From positions 186,001-250,000 of the forward strand of contig NZ_JAUTDO010000007.1 of the NCBI RefSeq assembly GCF_030646165.1: a stretch of 64,000 nt of DNA. The letters are read 5' to 3'. Below the pieces are notes generated by a model. It was not told the DNA's origin, ran no database searches, and saw only the letters and a program-made list of their open reading frames with translations. The position numbers and the translations under genes were made by a program. The stretch comes from Conexibacter sp. CPCC 206217 (GTDB lineage: Bacteria > Actinomycetota > Thermoleophilia > Solirubrobacterales > Solirubrobacteraceae). Positions 1-8,761 of the stretch are shown here, piece by piece. How positions within the stretch are numbered: position 1 is the first letter of the stretch; each line of letters opens with the position of its first letter.

Positions 1-799
1 CGGCGGCGTCCTCGACGACCTCTTCACCTACCGGCTGGGCGACGACCGCTACCTGACGGTCACCAACGCTGACAACCACGAGAAGGACCTCGCGTGGTTC
101 GTCAAGCAGGCGCAGGCGTTCGACGACGTCGAGGTGATCGACCGCGCGGCCGACTACGCGATGCTCGCGGTCCAGGGTCCGCAGGCGCGCGGCCTGGTCG
201 AGCGGCTGCTGGCCGACGGCGAGGCGCTGCCCGCCCGCTTCAAGACCGCCGAGCTGACCGTCGCCGGCGCGCCGGCGCTCGTCTGCGGCACCGGCTACAC
301 CGGCGAGGACGGCGTCGAACTGCTGGTCGCTCCCGCGGACGCGCCCGCCGTCTGGGACGCCGTCACCGCGGCCGGCGCCGCGCCGGTCGGCCTCGCCGCG
401 CGCGACACGCTGCGCCTGGAGGTCTGCTTCCACCTCTACGGCAACGACCTGATGGAGTCGCGCGGCCCGATCGAGGCCGGCCTCGGCTGGTGCTGCAAGG
501 AGCAGACCGGCTTCATCGGCTCCGACGCCGTCGCGGCCGCGCGCGCCGTCGGGCCGAGCGAGCTGCTCGCCCCGTTCGTCTTCACCGGCCCGGGCATCCC
601 GCGCCAGGGCAACGCCGTCGTCGTCGGCGGCGAGGTCACGAGCGGGACGCTGTCGCCGAGCCTCGAGATCGGCATCGGGATGGCGTACCTGCCGGTGCAG
701 CGGGCCGTGCCGGGCACGGAGATCGAAGTGGACGTGCGCGGCAAGCTGCGCCCGGCCGTCGTCAAGGAAAAGCCTCTCTTCAGAAAGGGCGCCAGCTAA
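1..799 (+). CDS. gcvT: Aminomethyltransferase, glycine cleavage T protein (5' end missing)
   Basis: C-terminal part of the T protein, which takes the aminomethyl group from lipoylated H protein and gives methylene-tetrahydrofolate and ammonia. The reading frame is open from base 2, so the start lies outside the window. The first visible residues (GGVLDDLFTYRLGDDRYLTV) match the folate-domain segment of GcvT, followed by the VQGPQARG and GTGYTGEDGVELL segments typical of the family. The C-terminal beta-barrel (about the last 90 residues) ends with GKLRPAVVKEKPLFRKG, close to the usual GcvT end. The stop TAA overlaps the gcvH start by one base (TAATG), so the two are translationally coupled. 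Confidence 0.95.
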   Translation, partial: GGVLDDLFTYRLGDDRYLTVTNADNHEKDLAWFVKQAQAFDDVEVIDRAADYAMLAVQGPQARGLVERLLADGEALPARFKTAELTVAGAPALVCGTGYTGEDGVELLVAPADAPAVWDAVTAAGAAPVGLAARDTLRLEVCFHLYGNDLMESRGPIEAGLGWCCKEQTGFIGSDAVAAARAVGPSELLAPFVFTGPGIPRQGNAVVVGGEVTSGTLSPSLEIGIGMAYLPVQRAVPGTEIEVDVRGKLRPAVVKEKPLFRKGAS

Positions 800-1185
800 T
801 GGCCGACGCGAGCTACCCCGAGGACCTGCTCTACCACGCCGAGCACGACTGGGCCCGGATCGACGGCGACATCGCCACGTTCGGCGTTACCTGGTTCGCC
901 CAGGACTCACTCGGCGACGTCGTCTTCTTCGACCCGCCGAAGGTCGGCGCAGAGGTGACCGCGGGCGAAGGCTACGCTGAGGTGGAGTCCGTCAAGGCCG
1001 TCTCCGACGTGATCGCCCCGCTCAGCGGCGAGATCGTCGAGGTCAACGAGGCCCTGAAGGACACGCCCGAGCAGATCAACGACGACCCCTACGGCGAGGG
1101 CTGGATGGTGAAGGTGCGGCTCAGCGATCCCTCGCAGACGGCGACCCTGCTCGACGCCGCCACCTACACCGCGCAGCTGGACTGA
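799..1185 (+). CDS. gcvH: Glycine cleavage system H protein
   Basis: 128-residue lipoyl carrier that shuttles the aminomethyl intermediate between the P, T and L proteins in the cytoplasm. The lipoyl-lysine motif EVESVKAVSD is intact with the acceptor Lys at residue 66, and the C-terminal DPYGEGWMVKV segment is typical. Length is normal for the family. The ATG is chosen because it overlaps the gcvT stop by one base and gives the conserved N-terminus (PEDLLYHAEHDWARIDGD). No L protein (lpd) or lipoate-attachment gene is visible here. Confidence 0.96.
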   Translation: MADASYPEDLLYHAEHDWARIDGDIATFGVTWFAQDSLGDVVFFDPPKVGAEVTAGEGYAEVESVKAVSDVIAPLSGEIVEVNEALKDTPEQINDDPYGEGWMVKVRLSDPSQTATLLDAATYTAQLD

Positions 1186-1207
1186 GAAGGGGCTGACCGA
1201 GACCGAT

Positions 1208-2635
1208 ATGAGCACGTACACCTCCGCAACAGACGCCGATCGGCGCGCGATGCTCGACGCGATCGGCGTCGACTCGATCGACGCGCTGTTCGCCGACATC
1301 CCCGCCAGCCTGCGCCTCGGGCGCGGGCTCGACCTGCCCGCCGGCATGGCAGAGCAGGAGGTGTACGCCCATCTGCGCGACCTCGCGGCGCGCAACGTCT
1401 CGGCCGAGGACGAGGTCAGCTTCCTCGGCGCCGGCATGTACGACTCCTACGTGCCGGCGCTGATCGACTCGATCATCCTGCGCTCCGAGTTCCTGACGCC
1501 GTACACGCCGTACCAGCCCGAGATCTCGCAGGGCGGTCTGCAGGTGATGTTCGAGTACCAGACGGCGATTTCGGAGCTGACGGGCCTGCCGGTCTCCAAT
1601 GCCTCCGTCTACGAGGGTCCGAGCGCCGTCGGCGCCGCCGGGTACCTCGCGAAGCTGACCAACGGCCGTCCGCGCGTGCTGGCCTCGCGCGGCGTGCACC
1701 CGCACAGCCGCCAGACGCTCGTGACGCTGTCCTACGGCTACGGCCAGACGGTGCAGGAGATCCCGCTCAAGGACGGCGTCACCGACCTCGAGGCGCTGAA
1801 GGCGGCGCTGGCCGACGACGTCTCCGCCGTCGTGCTGCAGCAGCCGAACTTCCTCGGCTCCGTGGAGGACGTCGCGGAGCTGACCGCGGCCGCGAAGGAG
1901 CACGGCGCGCTGGTGATCTGCGCGTGCGACCCGATCCCGCTCGGGATCCTGCAGCCGCCCGGCGAGCAGGGCGTCGACATCGCCGTCGGCGAGGGCCAGA
2001 CGCTCGGCAACCGGCTCGACTTCGGCGGCCCCTCGTTCGGCTTCTTCGCCGCCGCGCAGGAGCACATCCGCCGCATGCCGGGCCGCATCGCCGGCGAGAC
2101 GACCGACGTCGACGGCCGCCGCGGCTTCGTGCTGACGCTGCAGACGCGCGAGCAGCACATCCGCCGCGAGAAGGCGACTTCCAACATCTGCACCGCGCAG
2201 GCGCTCAACGCGCTCGCCGGCGTGATCTACCTGTCGTGGCTGGGCCGCGACGGGCTCGTCGAGCTGGGCGAGCTGCTGGTGCAGCGCACGGCGTATGCGC
2301 GCGACCGCCTCGCGGCGATCGACGGCGTCTCGCTGCTGCACGAGGCGCCGGTCGTGCGCGAGTTCGCGGTCCGCCTCGACGCGAACGTCGAGGCCGTCGT
2401 CGAGCGGCTCGCGGCGGAGGGGATCAACGCCGGCTTCCGGCTCGGGCGCGAGTACGACGAGTACGCGGACGGGCTGCTGGTGGCGATCACCGAGCAGCGT
2501 TCCAAGGCTGACATCGACAGACTCGCCGACGCGCTGGAGCGGGCGGTCGCCGAGCTGCGCGGCAGCGGCAGCGGCGCCAGCTCGGACGCCGGCGGCCGAG
2601 CCACCGCCGCGACGGGCGCGGGAGCAAACGCATGA
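1208..2635 (+). CDS. gcvPA: Glycine dehydrogenase (decarboxylating) subunit 1
   Basis: 475-residue N-terminal half of a split P protein. It forms the heterotetrameric glycine decarboxylase with the next gene product; PLP is bound by subunit 2. Typical blocks are SFLGAGMYDSYVPALIDSII, TPYQPEISQGGLQVMFEYQT and NRLDFGGPSFGFFAA. The last 25 or so residues are a Ser/Ala/Gly-rich tail not needed by the family. The stop overlaps the next start (ATGA), indicating coupled, stoichiometric synthesis. There is only a 22-bp gap after gcvH. Confidence 0.95.
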   Translation: MSTYTSATDADRRAMLDAIGVDSIDALFADIPASLRLGRGLDLPAGMAEQEVYAHLRDLAARNVSAEDEVSFLGAGMYDSYVPALIDSIILRSEFLTPYTPYQPEISQGGLQVMFEYQTAISELTGLPVSNASVYEGPSAVGAAGYLAKLTNGRPRVLASRGVHPHSRQTLVTLSYGYGQTVQEIPLKDGVTDLEALKAALADDVSAVVLQQPNFLGSVEDVAELTAAAKEHGALVICACDPIPLGILQPPGEQGVDIAVGEGQTLGNRLDFGGPSFGFFAAAQEHIRRMPGRIAGETTDVDGRRGFVLTLQTREQHIRREKATSNICTAQALNALAGVIYLSWLGRDGLVELGELLVQRTAYARDRLAAIDGVSLLHEAPVVREFAVRLDANVEAVVERLAAEGINAGFRLGREYDEYADGLLVAITEQRSKADIDRLADALERAVAELRGSGSGASSDAGGRATAATGAGANA

Positions 2636-4245
2636 GCGCGCCCACGAACGACAACAGGTTGCACGGCGACCCGTCGATCTCCGCGCACGAGGGTCCGCAT
2701 GGCGACCGCAGCAGGTTCGCGCACATCGCCAACGCGCCGCAGACGGGGATCCCGTTCCAGCGCGACGACGTGACGACGATCTACGAGCGCTCGGTCGAAG
2801 GCCGCCGTGCGTTCAGCGCGCCGCCGCTCGACGTGCCGGCGCGCTCGCTCGACGAGCTGATCCCGGCGAAGCTGCGCCGCAGTGCGTCGGCGCGATTGCC
2901 GCAGGTCTCCGAGCCGGAGATCGTGCGCCACTACAACCGCCTGAGCAAGCGCAACTTCGACCTCGACACCGGCTTCTATCCGCTCGGCTCGTGCACGATG
3001 AAGCACAACCCGAAGTTGCACGAGCGCGTGGCGGCGTTGCCGGGCAATGCGCGGTTGCATCCGTTGCAGGATCCGAAGCGGGCGCAGGGTGCGTTGGAGT
3101 TGATGTACGGCTTGCAGCAGTCGCTTGGTGAGATCGCCGGCCTGCCGCATGTGTCGCTGCAGCCGAGCGCGGGTTCGCACGGCGAGCTGGCGGGCGTGCT
3201 GCTGACGCGGGCCTACCACGAGGACCGCGGCGAGAAGCGCACGAAGGTGCTGACGCCGGACACCGCGCACGGGACGAACCCGGCGACGGTGACGATGGCC
3301 GGCTACGAGGTCGTCAAGGTCGGCACCAACGCCGACGGCGGTGTCGACGTCGAGGACCTGCGCGCGAAGGCCGACGAGACGGTTGCGTGCCTGATGCTGA
3401 CGAATCCGAACACGCTGGGCGTGTTCGACGCCAACATCGAGGAGATCGCGAGGATCGTCCACGGCGTGGGGGCGACGTTGTACTACGACGGCGCGAACCT
3501 GAACGCGATCATGGGCGTCACGCGGCCCGGCGACATGGGCTTTGACATCGTCCACTTCAACCTGCACAAGTCGTTCACGCAGCCGCACGGCGGCGGCGGC
3601 CCGGGGGCAGGACCGATCGCGGTGTCGGAGCGGATCGCCCCGTATCTGCCGGTGCCGCAGGTCGTCAAGCGCAGCGAGGCGAACGGGACGGCCGCGGTCT
3701 TCGACCTCGAGCACGACATCCCGAAGTCGATCGGCAAGCTGCGCGGCTTCCAGGGCAACTACGGCGTCTTCGTGCGCTCCTACGCCTACATCCGCTCGCT
3801 CGGGGCGGAGGGGCTGAGAGAGGCGTCGGAGGTCGCGGTCCTGAACGCGAACTACCTGCTCGCGCTGCTCAGAAGAGCGGGGATCGCCGAGTACCTCCCG
3901 GCCGCCTTCGACCGCATCTGCATGCACGAGTTCGTGCTGTCGGGCGCGCCGATGAAGCGCGACCTGGGGATCAGAACGCTCGATCTCGCCAAGCGCCTGC
4001 TGGACCACGGCGTGCATCCGCCGACGGTCTATTTCCCGTTGCTGGTCGACGAGGCGCTGCTGTTGGAGCCGACCGAGACGGAGACGAAGGAGACGCTGGA
4101 CGACTTCGCCGCCGTGATCGCGGAGATCCTCGCCGAGGCCAAGCAGGACCCGCAGATCGCGTTGAACGCGCCGTACACGACGCCGGTCCGGCGCCTGGAC
4201 GAGGCCGGCGCGGCAAAACGACCCGTCATCCGCCAGCCGCTGTAG
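2632..4245 (+). CDS. gcvPB: Glycine dehydrogenase (decarboxylating) subunit 2
   Basis: 537-residue PLP-containing half of the split P protein. The cofactor lysine is K313 in FNLHKSFTQPHGGGGPGAGP, and the glycine-rich loop after it is intact. Compared with usual subunit 2 proteins (about 480-500 residues) it has about 40 extra polar N-terminal residues before the conserved region. Bases about 3010-3130 are locally rich in TTG leucine codons and CAT/GGT, unlike the flanks, which hints at a small recombined patch or drift. It is the last gene of the gcv operon. Confidence 0.95.
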   Translation: MSAPTNDNRLHGDPSISAHEGPHGDRSRFAHIANAPQTGIPFQRDDVTTIYERSVEGRRAFSAPPLDVPARSLDELIPAKLRRSASARLPQVSEPEIVRHYNRLSKRNFDLDTGFYPLGSCTMKHNPKLHERVAALPGNARLHPLQDPKRAQGALELMYGLQQSLGEIAGLPHVSLQPSAGSHGELAGVLLTRAYHEDRGEKRTKVLTPDTAHGTNPATVTMAGYEVVKVGTNADGGVDVEDLRAKADETVACLMLTNPNTLGVFDANIEEIARIVHGVGATLYYDGANLNAIMGVTRPGDMGFDIVHFNLHKSFTQPHGGGGPGAGPIAVSERIAPYLPVPQVVKRSEANGTAAVFDLEHDIPKSIGKLRGFQGNYGVFVRSYAYIRSLGAEGLREASEVAVLNANYLLALLRRAGIAEYLPAAFDRICMHEFVLSGAPMKRDLGIRTLDLAKRLLDHGVHPPTVYFPLLVDEALLLEPTETETKETLDDFAAVIAEILAEAKQDPQIALNAPYTTPVRRLDEAGAAKRPVIRQPL

Positions 4246-4381
4246 GACCGCTGGTCCAGCGCACGTCGCCCGCCTGGCGCCGTTGGGTCCGGTGGGCGCG
4301 TCAGTGCGCTTGCCGCGGGTCGTTTGGGTGATTGCGCGAGGGGTACGGCGAGGAGAAGCAACCTACCGCCACGGAGGTTCC

Positions 4382-4888
4382 ATGATCCGCCTCAGCGTCC
4401 CCTCCCAACCCAAGCCGATCGCTCGTCTCACCGGTCGCCGCAAGCACGAGCAGCGCGACCGGAACATCCGACGCGGCGGTATCGCGCTGCTGCTCGCCGG
4501 CGCCACCGGCTTCGCGCTGGCGACGCTGCTTGGAGCCAAGCGCCGCAACGCGCTGAAGGGGCGCGTCGCCGGACTCGCGCACAGACATCCGCACGACTAC
4601 GACGACGTGACGCTCGCGCGCAAGGTCGAGTCGGAGATCTTCCGCCCCGACGACGCGCCGAAGGGTGACGTCGACGTCAACGCCCACGACGGCACCGTCG
4701 AGCTGCGCGGCGTCGTCAACGCGCCGGAGCAGATCGACGCGCTCGTCGACGCGGCGGCGCACGTCGACGGCGTCGTCCGCGTCGAGAACCTGCTGCACCT
4801 GCGCGGCACGCCGCCCAGACACGCCCCGCCGTCGGATCCCGCCGACGTGCGCGCGCGGGCGTCGTCCTCGTCGGTCAACGGGAGCTGA
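4382..4888 (+). CDS. Membrane-anchored BON-domain protein
   Basis: 168-residue protein. After a basic cytoplasmic N-terminus it has one hydrophobic segment (IALLLAGATGFALATLLGA, about residues 37-55) and then a BON-like domain (about residues 78-143: TLARKVESEIF, VDVNAHDGTVELRGVV, VDGVVRVENLLHL). BON domains are thought to bind phospholipid or peptidoglycan-linked partners; no specific role can be assigned. The start at 4382 is chosen over an upstream in-frame ATG (4283) because GGAGG at 4375-4379 is correctly spaced. The 136 bp between gcvPB and this gene hold only this Shine-Dalgarno and weak, short inverted repeats. Confidence 0.72.
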   Translation: MIRLSVPSQPKPIARLTGRRKHEQRDRNIRRGGIALLLAGATGFALATLLGAKRRNALKGRVAGLAHRHPHDYDDVTLARKVESEIFRPDDAPKGDVDVNAHDGTVELRGVVNAPEQIDALVDAAAHVDGVVRVENLLHLRGTPPRHAPPSDPADVRARASSSSVNGS

Positions 4889-4894
4889 GTCGAG

Positions 4895-6331
4895 CTACCC
4901 CGCCCGCCGCGCCGTCATCACGACGCGCGCGCCGTGGGCGGGGATCATCGTGACGTTGCGGTGGCGCGCGTGCTCGGGCGCCGCGTCGGCGGCGACGAGG
5001 TCGGTGCGGCGTGCGATCGCGCGCAGCACGACGCGCTGCTCCGCCATCGCGAGCGCGGCGCCGAGGCAGCGGCGGATCCCGCCGCCGAACGGGATCCAGG
5101 TGTAGCTGCCGGGTCTGACGCCGACGAACCGCTCCGGCCGGAACGCGAACGGGTCCGGGTAGACGTCTTCGCGGTGGTGCAGCAGCAGGATGCTCATCAG
5201 CACCGAGGTCTCGGCCGGCACGACGTACTCGCCGAGCTGCCACGGCTTCATCACGCGCCGCCCGATCATCGGGATCACCGGGCGCGAGCGCATCGTCTCG
5301 TGGATCGTCGCCTCGATCCAGCCGTCTGCGTCGGCGTACTCGGCGTCGCCTGAGCGCGCGACGTCGCGCAGCCGATCGTACGCGTGCGGGGTGCGCACGA
5401 GCCGCTCGAACGACCATGCGAGCGAGTTGGCCGTCGTCTCGTGGCCGGCCAGCACGAGCGTCAGCAGCTCGTCGCGCAGCTCTCTGTCGGTCAGCGGCGT
5501 CCCGTCCTCGTCGGTCGCGTTCAGCAGCAGCGAGAGGATGTCGGTGCGCTCGCCCGCGTCGCCGGCCGCGCGGCGCCCGTCGATCACGCCGTAGACGTGT
5601 CTGTCGACGACGGCCAGCAGTCTCTTCAGTGGCCCGGCCGCCTCCTCGCGGCGGATGTTGAGCAGCTCGAACAGCTGCGCCTCGGGCCGCACCGACAGCC
5701 CGACCGCCCAGCGGATCGTGTCGCGCAGGCCGCGCTCCGGCGTGCCCTTCTCCGGAAGGCCCTCGACGCCGAAGATCCCGGCCATGATCACGTCGAGCGT
5801 GATCGCCTGCATCCGCGGCGCGAGCCGGAACGGCTCGCCGACCGGCCACGTGTCGATCTCTCTGTCGGCGGCCTGCTCGATCATCGCCGCGTAGCGCGCG
5901 ACCGCCTCGCCGTGGAACGGCGGCAGCAGCAGCTTGCGCTGGCGCATGTGGCGCGGGCCGACCGCGGTCAGCACCGAGTTGGGTCCGACGATCGGCCGCA
6001 ACGGCGACTCGCCGGTCAGCGACGGCGCGTCGTCCGGTCTCGCCGTGAACAGCGATCTGACGTGGTCCGGGTGGGTCGTCACGACGACGAAGTCGTCGTC
6101 CCCGATGCCACGGAACTGGAACACCTCGCCCAGTTCGCGGCGCGCGCGGAACATCAACTCGATCTGGCGGACGCTGAAGCGCAGCGTCTGCAGCGCGCGC
6201 GGCAGCGGGATCTTCGGCGGCATCGCGACGGGCGCGTCGCCGAGCGGGAGCGGGCCGGCGGGGGAGGGCGGCGCCACGCCGATCAGCGGCGCGGCGGTCG
6301 CGGCGGCGGGCGTCGGAGCGGTGGTGGCCAT
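4895..6331 (-). CDS. Cytochrome P450
   Basis: 478-residue soluble P450 mono-oxygenase. Seen: I-helix oxygen-activation motif AGHETTANS, K-helix ExxR (ETMRSRP), and the heme-binding loop FGGGIRRCLGAALAM with the cysteine thiolate at about residue 422. The N-terminus is Ala/Pro-rich with no membrane anchor, as in bacterial P450s. The 'MPPKIPLPRALQTLRF' opening resembles CYP110/CYP135-138-like families; the substrate cannot be read from sequence. The ATG at 6331 is favoured because the TetR-type inverted repeat and a -10-like box lie directly upstream. No ferredoxin or reductase gene is adjacent. Probably repressed by the divergent TetR regulator. Confidence 0.93.
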   Translation of the reverse strand: MATTAPTPAAATAAPLIGVAPPSPAGPLPLGDAPVAMPPKIPLPRALQTLRFSVRQIELMFRARRELGEVFQFRGIGDDDFVVVTTHPDHVRSLFTARPDDAPSLTGESPLRPIVGPNSVLTAVGPRHMRQRKLLLPPFHGEAVARYAAMIEQAADREIDTWPVGEPFRLAPRMQAITLDVIMAGIFGVEGLPEKGTPERGLRDTIRWAVGLSVRPEAQLFELLNIRREEAAGPLKRLLAVVDRHVYGVIDGRRAAGDAGERTDILSLLLNATDEDGTPLTDRELRDELLTLVLAGHETTANSLAWSFERLVRTPHAYDRLRDVARSGDAEYADADGWIEATIHETMRSRPVIPMIGRRVMKPWQLGEYVVPAETSVLMSILLLHHREDVYPDPFAFRPERFVGVRPGSYTWIPFGGGIRRCLGAALAMAEQRVVLRAIARRTDLVAADAAPEHARHRNVTMIPAHGARVVMTARRAG

Positions 6332-6335
6332 GGAG

Positions 6336-6359
6336 ACTATTGAATCAAAGTTCAATAGT
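6336..6359. promoter_or_regulatory. Perfect 9-bp inverted repeat between P450 and tetR genes (candidate TetR operator)
   Basis: ACTATTGAA, a 6-nt spacer (TCAAAG), then TTCAATAGT, a perfect palindrome and strikingly AT-rich for this genome. It starts 4 bp upstream of the P450 ATG and covers the spacer and -10 of a possible P450 promoter (reverse-strand TTCGAC at 6363-6368, 18-nt spacer, TTCAAT at 6339-6344). Position, symmetry and the divergent TetR gene make it the likely binding site for that regulator. Confidence 0.7.
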
Positions 6360-6390
6360 GCTGTCGAATGCCTACGTGTCGCCCGCCGCT

Positions 6391-6396
6391 TAGACT
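6391..6396 (+). promoter_or_regulatory. -10 box TAGACT of the tetR gene (leaderless)
   Basis: TAGACT ends 9 nt before the tetR ATG and there is no Shine-Dalgarno, so the transcript probably starts at or next to the start codon. The operator at 6336-6359 lies 31 bp upstream of this box, which would allow autoregulation. Confidence 0.5.
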
Positions 6397-6405
6397 CGGC
6401 GGACG

Positions 6406-7140
6406 ATGGCGAGCCCTCGCACACGGATGGCGATCGACGTCCGCCGCGAGCAGCTGCTCGACGCGGGCGTCGCGCTGTTCGCACAGCGCTCGTGGGAGGA
6501 GGTCTCGATCGACGAGATCGCGGCCGCCTGCGGTGTCTCGCGCGGGCTGCTGTACCACTACTTCGCGGGCAAGCGCGGCTTCTACGTCGCGAGCGTCGAG
6601 CGCGCTGTGCAGCGGCTGCACGAGACGATCGAGCCCGACCTCGCGCTGCCGCCGACCGAGCAGCTGCTGACCGGTCTGCGGCGCCACTTCGGCGGGATCG
6701 AGCAGCACGCCGACGCGCACACGCTGCTGCTCGGCGTCGCGGCGAGCGACGAGGATGTCGCGGCGATCGTCGCGCGCGACCGCGAGGCGTTCGCGGAGCG
6801 GGTGCTGGCCGGGATGCCGGGCGCCGGCGGCGGCTCGCCGCTGGCGCGCGCCGCGGCGCGGGCGTGGATCGGCGCGGTCGAGGCGGCCACGCGCGAGTTC
6901 ATCGACCGCCGCGACGTGACGGCGGAGCAGCTCGTCGCGTTGCTGGCGGAGGCGCTCGTCGCGGCGTTGCTGGCGGCGTCGCGGCTGGATCCGAGCATCG
7001 AGGTCCCGGCCGCGGTCGTCGCGGCGGCGGGCGGCGGGATCGTCGACGCGATCGAGGCGGCGCGGCAGGCCGAAATCCAGAGAGTGGGCGGTGGCGCGTC
7101 GGGAGTCGATCTTCCCTCGCGCACCGACCCCGATCGGTAG
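6406..7140 (+). CDS. TetR/AcrR-family transcriptional regulator
   Basis: 244-residue regulator. Residues about 13-60 form the TetR helix-turn-helix (EQLLDAGVALFAQRSWEEVSIDEIAAACGVSRGLLYHYFAGKRGFYVA). The C-terminal ligand-binding region is Ala-rich and not conserved enough to name a ligand. The gene is divergent from the P450 gene (74 bp apart) with a perfect inverted repeat between them, so it is inferred to repress the P450 gene and itself. It is followed after 10 bp by trpS, which has its own promoter-like box. Confidence 0.93.
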   Translation: MASPRTRMAIDVRREQLLDAGVALFAQRSWEEVSIDEIAAACGVSRGLLYHYFAGKRGFYVASVERAVQRLHETIEPDLALPPTEQLLTGLRRHFGGIEQHADAHTLLLGVAASDEDVAAIVARDREAFAERVLAGMPGAGGGSPLARAAARAWIGAVEAATREFIDRRDVTAEQLVALLAEALVAALLAASRLDPSIEVPAAVVAAAGGGIVDAIEAARQAEIQRVGGGASGVDLPSRTDPDR

Positions 7141-7143
7141 CTT
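7138..7143 (+). promoter_or_regulatory. -10 box TAGCTT of trpS (leaderless)
   Basis: The box overlaps the tetR stop codon and ends 7 nt before the trpS GTG; no Shine-Dalgarno is present between them. Confidence 0.4.
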
Positions 7144-7150
7144 TTCCGTC

Positions 7151-8164
7151 GTGCGCATCTTCTCCGGGATCCAGCCGACCGGTCGCAAGCACCTCGGCAA
7201 CTACATCGGGGCGATCGAGCCCTATGTCCAGCACCAGGAGCTGGGCGAGGCGATCTACTGCGTCGTCGACCTGCACGCCACGACGGTGCCGTACGAGCCG
7301 GCGAGGATGCGCGAGAGCGTTTACGACACGGCGGTGATCCTGCTGGCGGCCGGGCTCGACCCGGAGCGCTGCATCTTCTTCCGCCAGAGCGACGTGCCGG
7401 AGCACACGGAGCTGAGCTGGCTGCTCGCCTCGGTGACCGCGTTCGGCGACCTCAACCGCATGCACCAGTTCAAGGACAAGGCTGGCGCCCAGCGCGACCT
7501 CGTCTCCGCGTCGCTCTTCACCTACCCGATCCTGATGGCGGCCGACGTGCTCGCCTACCGCGCGCAGCAGGTGCCGGTCGGCGACGACCAGCGCCAGCAC
7601 GTCGAACTGATGCGCGACATCGCGGTGCGCTTCAACGCGCGCTTCGCGCCGGACGCCGAGACGCCCCCGCTGGTCGTGCCCGAGGGCGCCTATCGCGAGA
7701 TCGGCGCGCGGATCATGGACCTGCAGGAGCCGACGCGCAAGATGTCGACGACCGGCGGCACCGAGCAGGGCACCGTGCTCGTGCTGGACGAGCCGAAGAC
7801 GATCGAGAGAAAGTTCAAGCGCGCCGTCACCGACTCCGGCAGCGAGATCGTCCGCAGCCCCGAGAAGCCGGGCGTCTCGAACCTCATCGAGATCTATGCC
7901 GCCGTGAGAGGGATCGGCTTCGAGGCGGTCGAGGCCGAGTTCGCCGACGCCCGCTACGGCGACTTCAAGGGCGCGGTCGCCGAGGCCGTCGTCGCGCGCC
8001 TGACGCCGGTGCAGGAGCGCTACAGCGAGCTGCGCGCCGACGAGGCCCGCCTCGAGGCGATCTTCGCCGCCGGCGCCGAGAAGGCCCGCGCGATCACCTC
8101 GCAGACGCTCGTGGACGTGCGCGAGCTGATGGGCGTCGGGCCGCGCAGCAGCACCCGCTTGTAA
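7151..8164 (+). CDS. trpS: Tryptophanyl-tRNA synthetase
   Basis: 337-residue class I aminoacyl-tRNA synthetase that charges tRNA-Trp. The N-terminus VRIFSGIQPTGRKHLGNYIGA carries the HIGH-type signature (HLGN, residues 14-17), and the KMSKS-type signature is KMSTT at residues 197-201. Length is typical (about 330). The GTG at 7151 is chosen because it starts exactly at the conserved N-terminus and a -10 box ends 7 nt upstream; an upstream in-frame ATG would add 20 unconserved residues overlapping tetR. Confidence 0.96.
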   Translation: MRIFSGIQPTGRKHLGNYIGAIEPYVQHQELGEAIYCVVDLHATTVPYEPARMRESVYDTAVILLAAGLDPERCIFFRQSDVPEHTELSWLLASVTAFGDLNRMHQFKDKAGAQRDLVSASLFTYPILMAADVLAYRAQQVPVGDDQRQHVELMRDIAVRFNARFAPDAETPPLVVPEGAYREIGARIMDLQEPTRKMSTTGGTEQGTVLVLDEPKTIERKFKRAVTDSGSEIVRSPEKPGVSNLIEIYAAVRGIGFEAVEAEFADARYGDFKGAVAEAVVARLTPVQERYSELRADEARLEAIFAAGAEKARAITSQTLVDVRELMGVGPRSSTRL

Positions 8165-8194
8165 GCGCGGGTCCTGATCTGGACATATGCGGGT

Positions 8195-8761
8195 GTGACC
8201 GATCGCGCCCGCCTCGAAGCGCTCTACGCCGAGCACGCCGCCGCCGTGCACTCCTACGCGCGCCGCCGGATCGATCCGGCGAGCGCGGAGGACGTCGTCG
8301 CCGAGACGTTCCTCGTCGCCTGGCGCCGGCTCGATCGCGTACCACGGCACGATCCGCTGCCGTGGCTGTACGCGACCGCCCGCCACGTGCTCTCCAACCA
8401 GCGCCGCGGCGACGCCCGCCGCGCGGCGCTGACGGCGCGGCTGACGCGTGAGCCGGTCCCACCCGCGCGGGCCGCCGACCATGGCGGGCTCGCTGGCTCC
8501 GTCAGCGACGACGGCGAGCGCCTGCTGCGCGCGCTCGCCGAACTGCGCCCCGCCGACCGCGAGGCGTTGCTGCTCGTCGCGTGGGAAGGGCTGACACCGG
8601 CGCGCGCCGCCGCCGCGCTCGAATGCTCGCGCCCGGCGCTGCACGTCCGCGTCCACCGTGCCCGGAAGCGGTTGGAGGCGGCACTGGAGCGCGTGCGAGA
8701 CGGCGAAGCCCGTTCGCCGCTCGATACTCCCGACAGATCTCCGCAGGAGGCCCGCGCATGA
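8195..8761 (+). CDS. ECF-type RNA polymerase sigma factor
   Basis: 188-residue sigma-70 family protein with region 2 (about residues 8-70: LYAEHAAAVHSYARRR, AEDVVAETFLVAWRRL, PWLYATARHVLSNQRR) and region 4 (about 110-165: LAELRPADREALLLVAWEGLTPARAAAALECSRPALHVRVHRARKRL), joined by a short linker; no regions 1 or 3. The GTG start has a CATATG-like -10 about 5 nt upstream. The stop overlaps the start of the next gene (ATGA), so the partner protein at 8758 is its likely regulator or co-expressed product. The target promoters are unknown. Confidence 0.9.
   Translation: MTDRARLEALYAEHAAAVHSYARRRIDPASAEDVVAETFLVAWRRLDRVPRHDPLPWLYATARHVLSNQRRGDARRAALTARLTREPVPPARAADHGGLAGSVSDDGERLLRALAELRPADREALLLVAWEGLTPARAAAALECSRPALHVRVHRARKRLEAALERVRDGEARSPLDTPDRSPQEARA

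Noticed and set aside
7075..7150. T-box or leader control of trpS
   Set aside because: Only 10 bp separate tetR from trpS and no T-box sequence or leader ORF with Trp codons is present.
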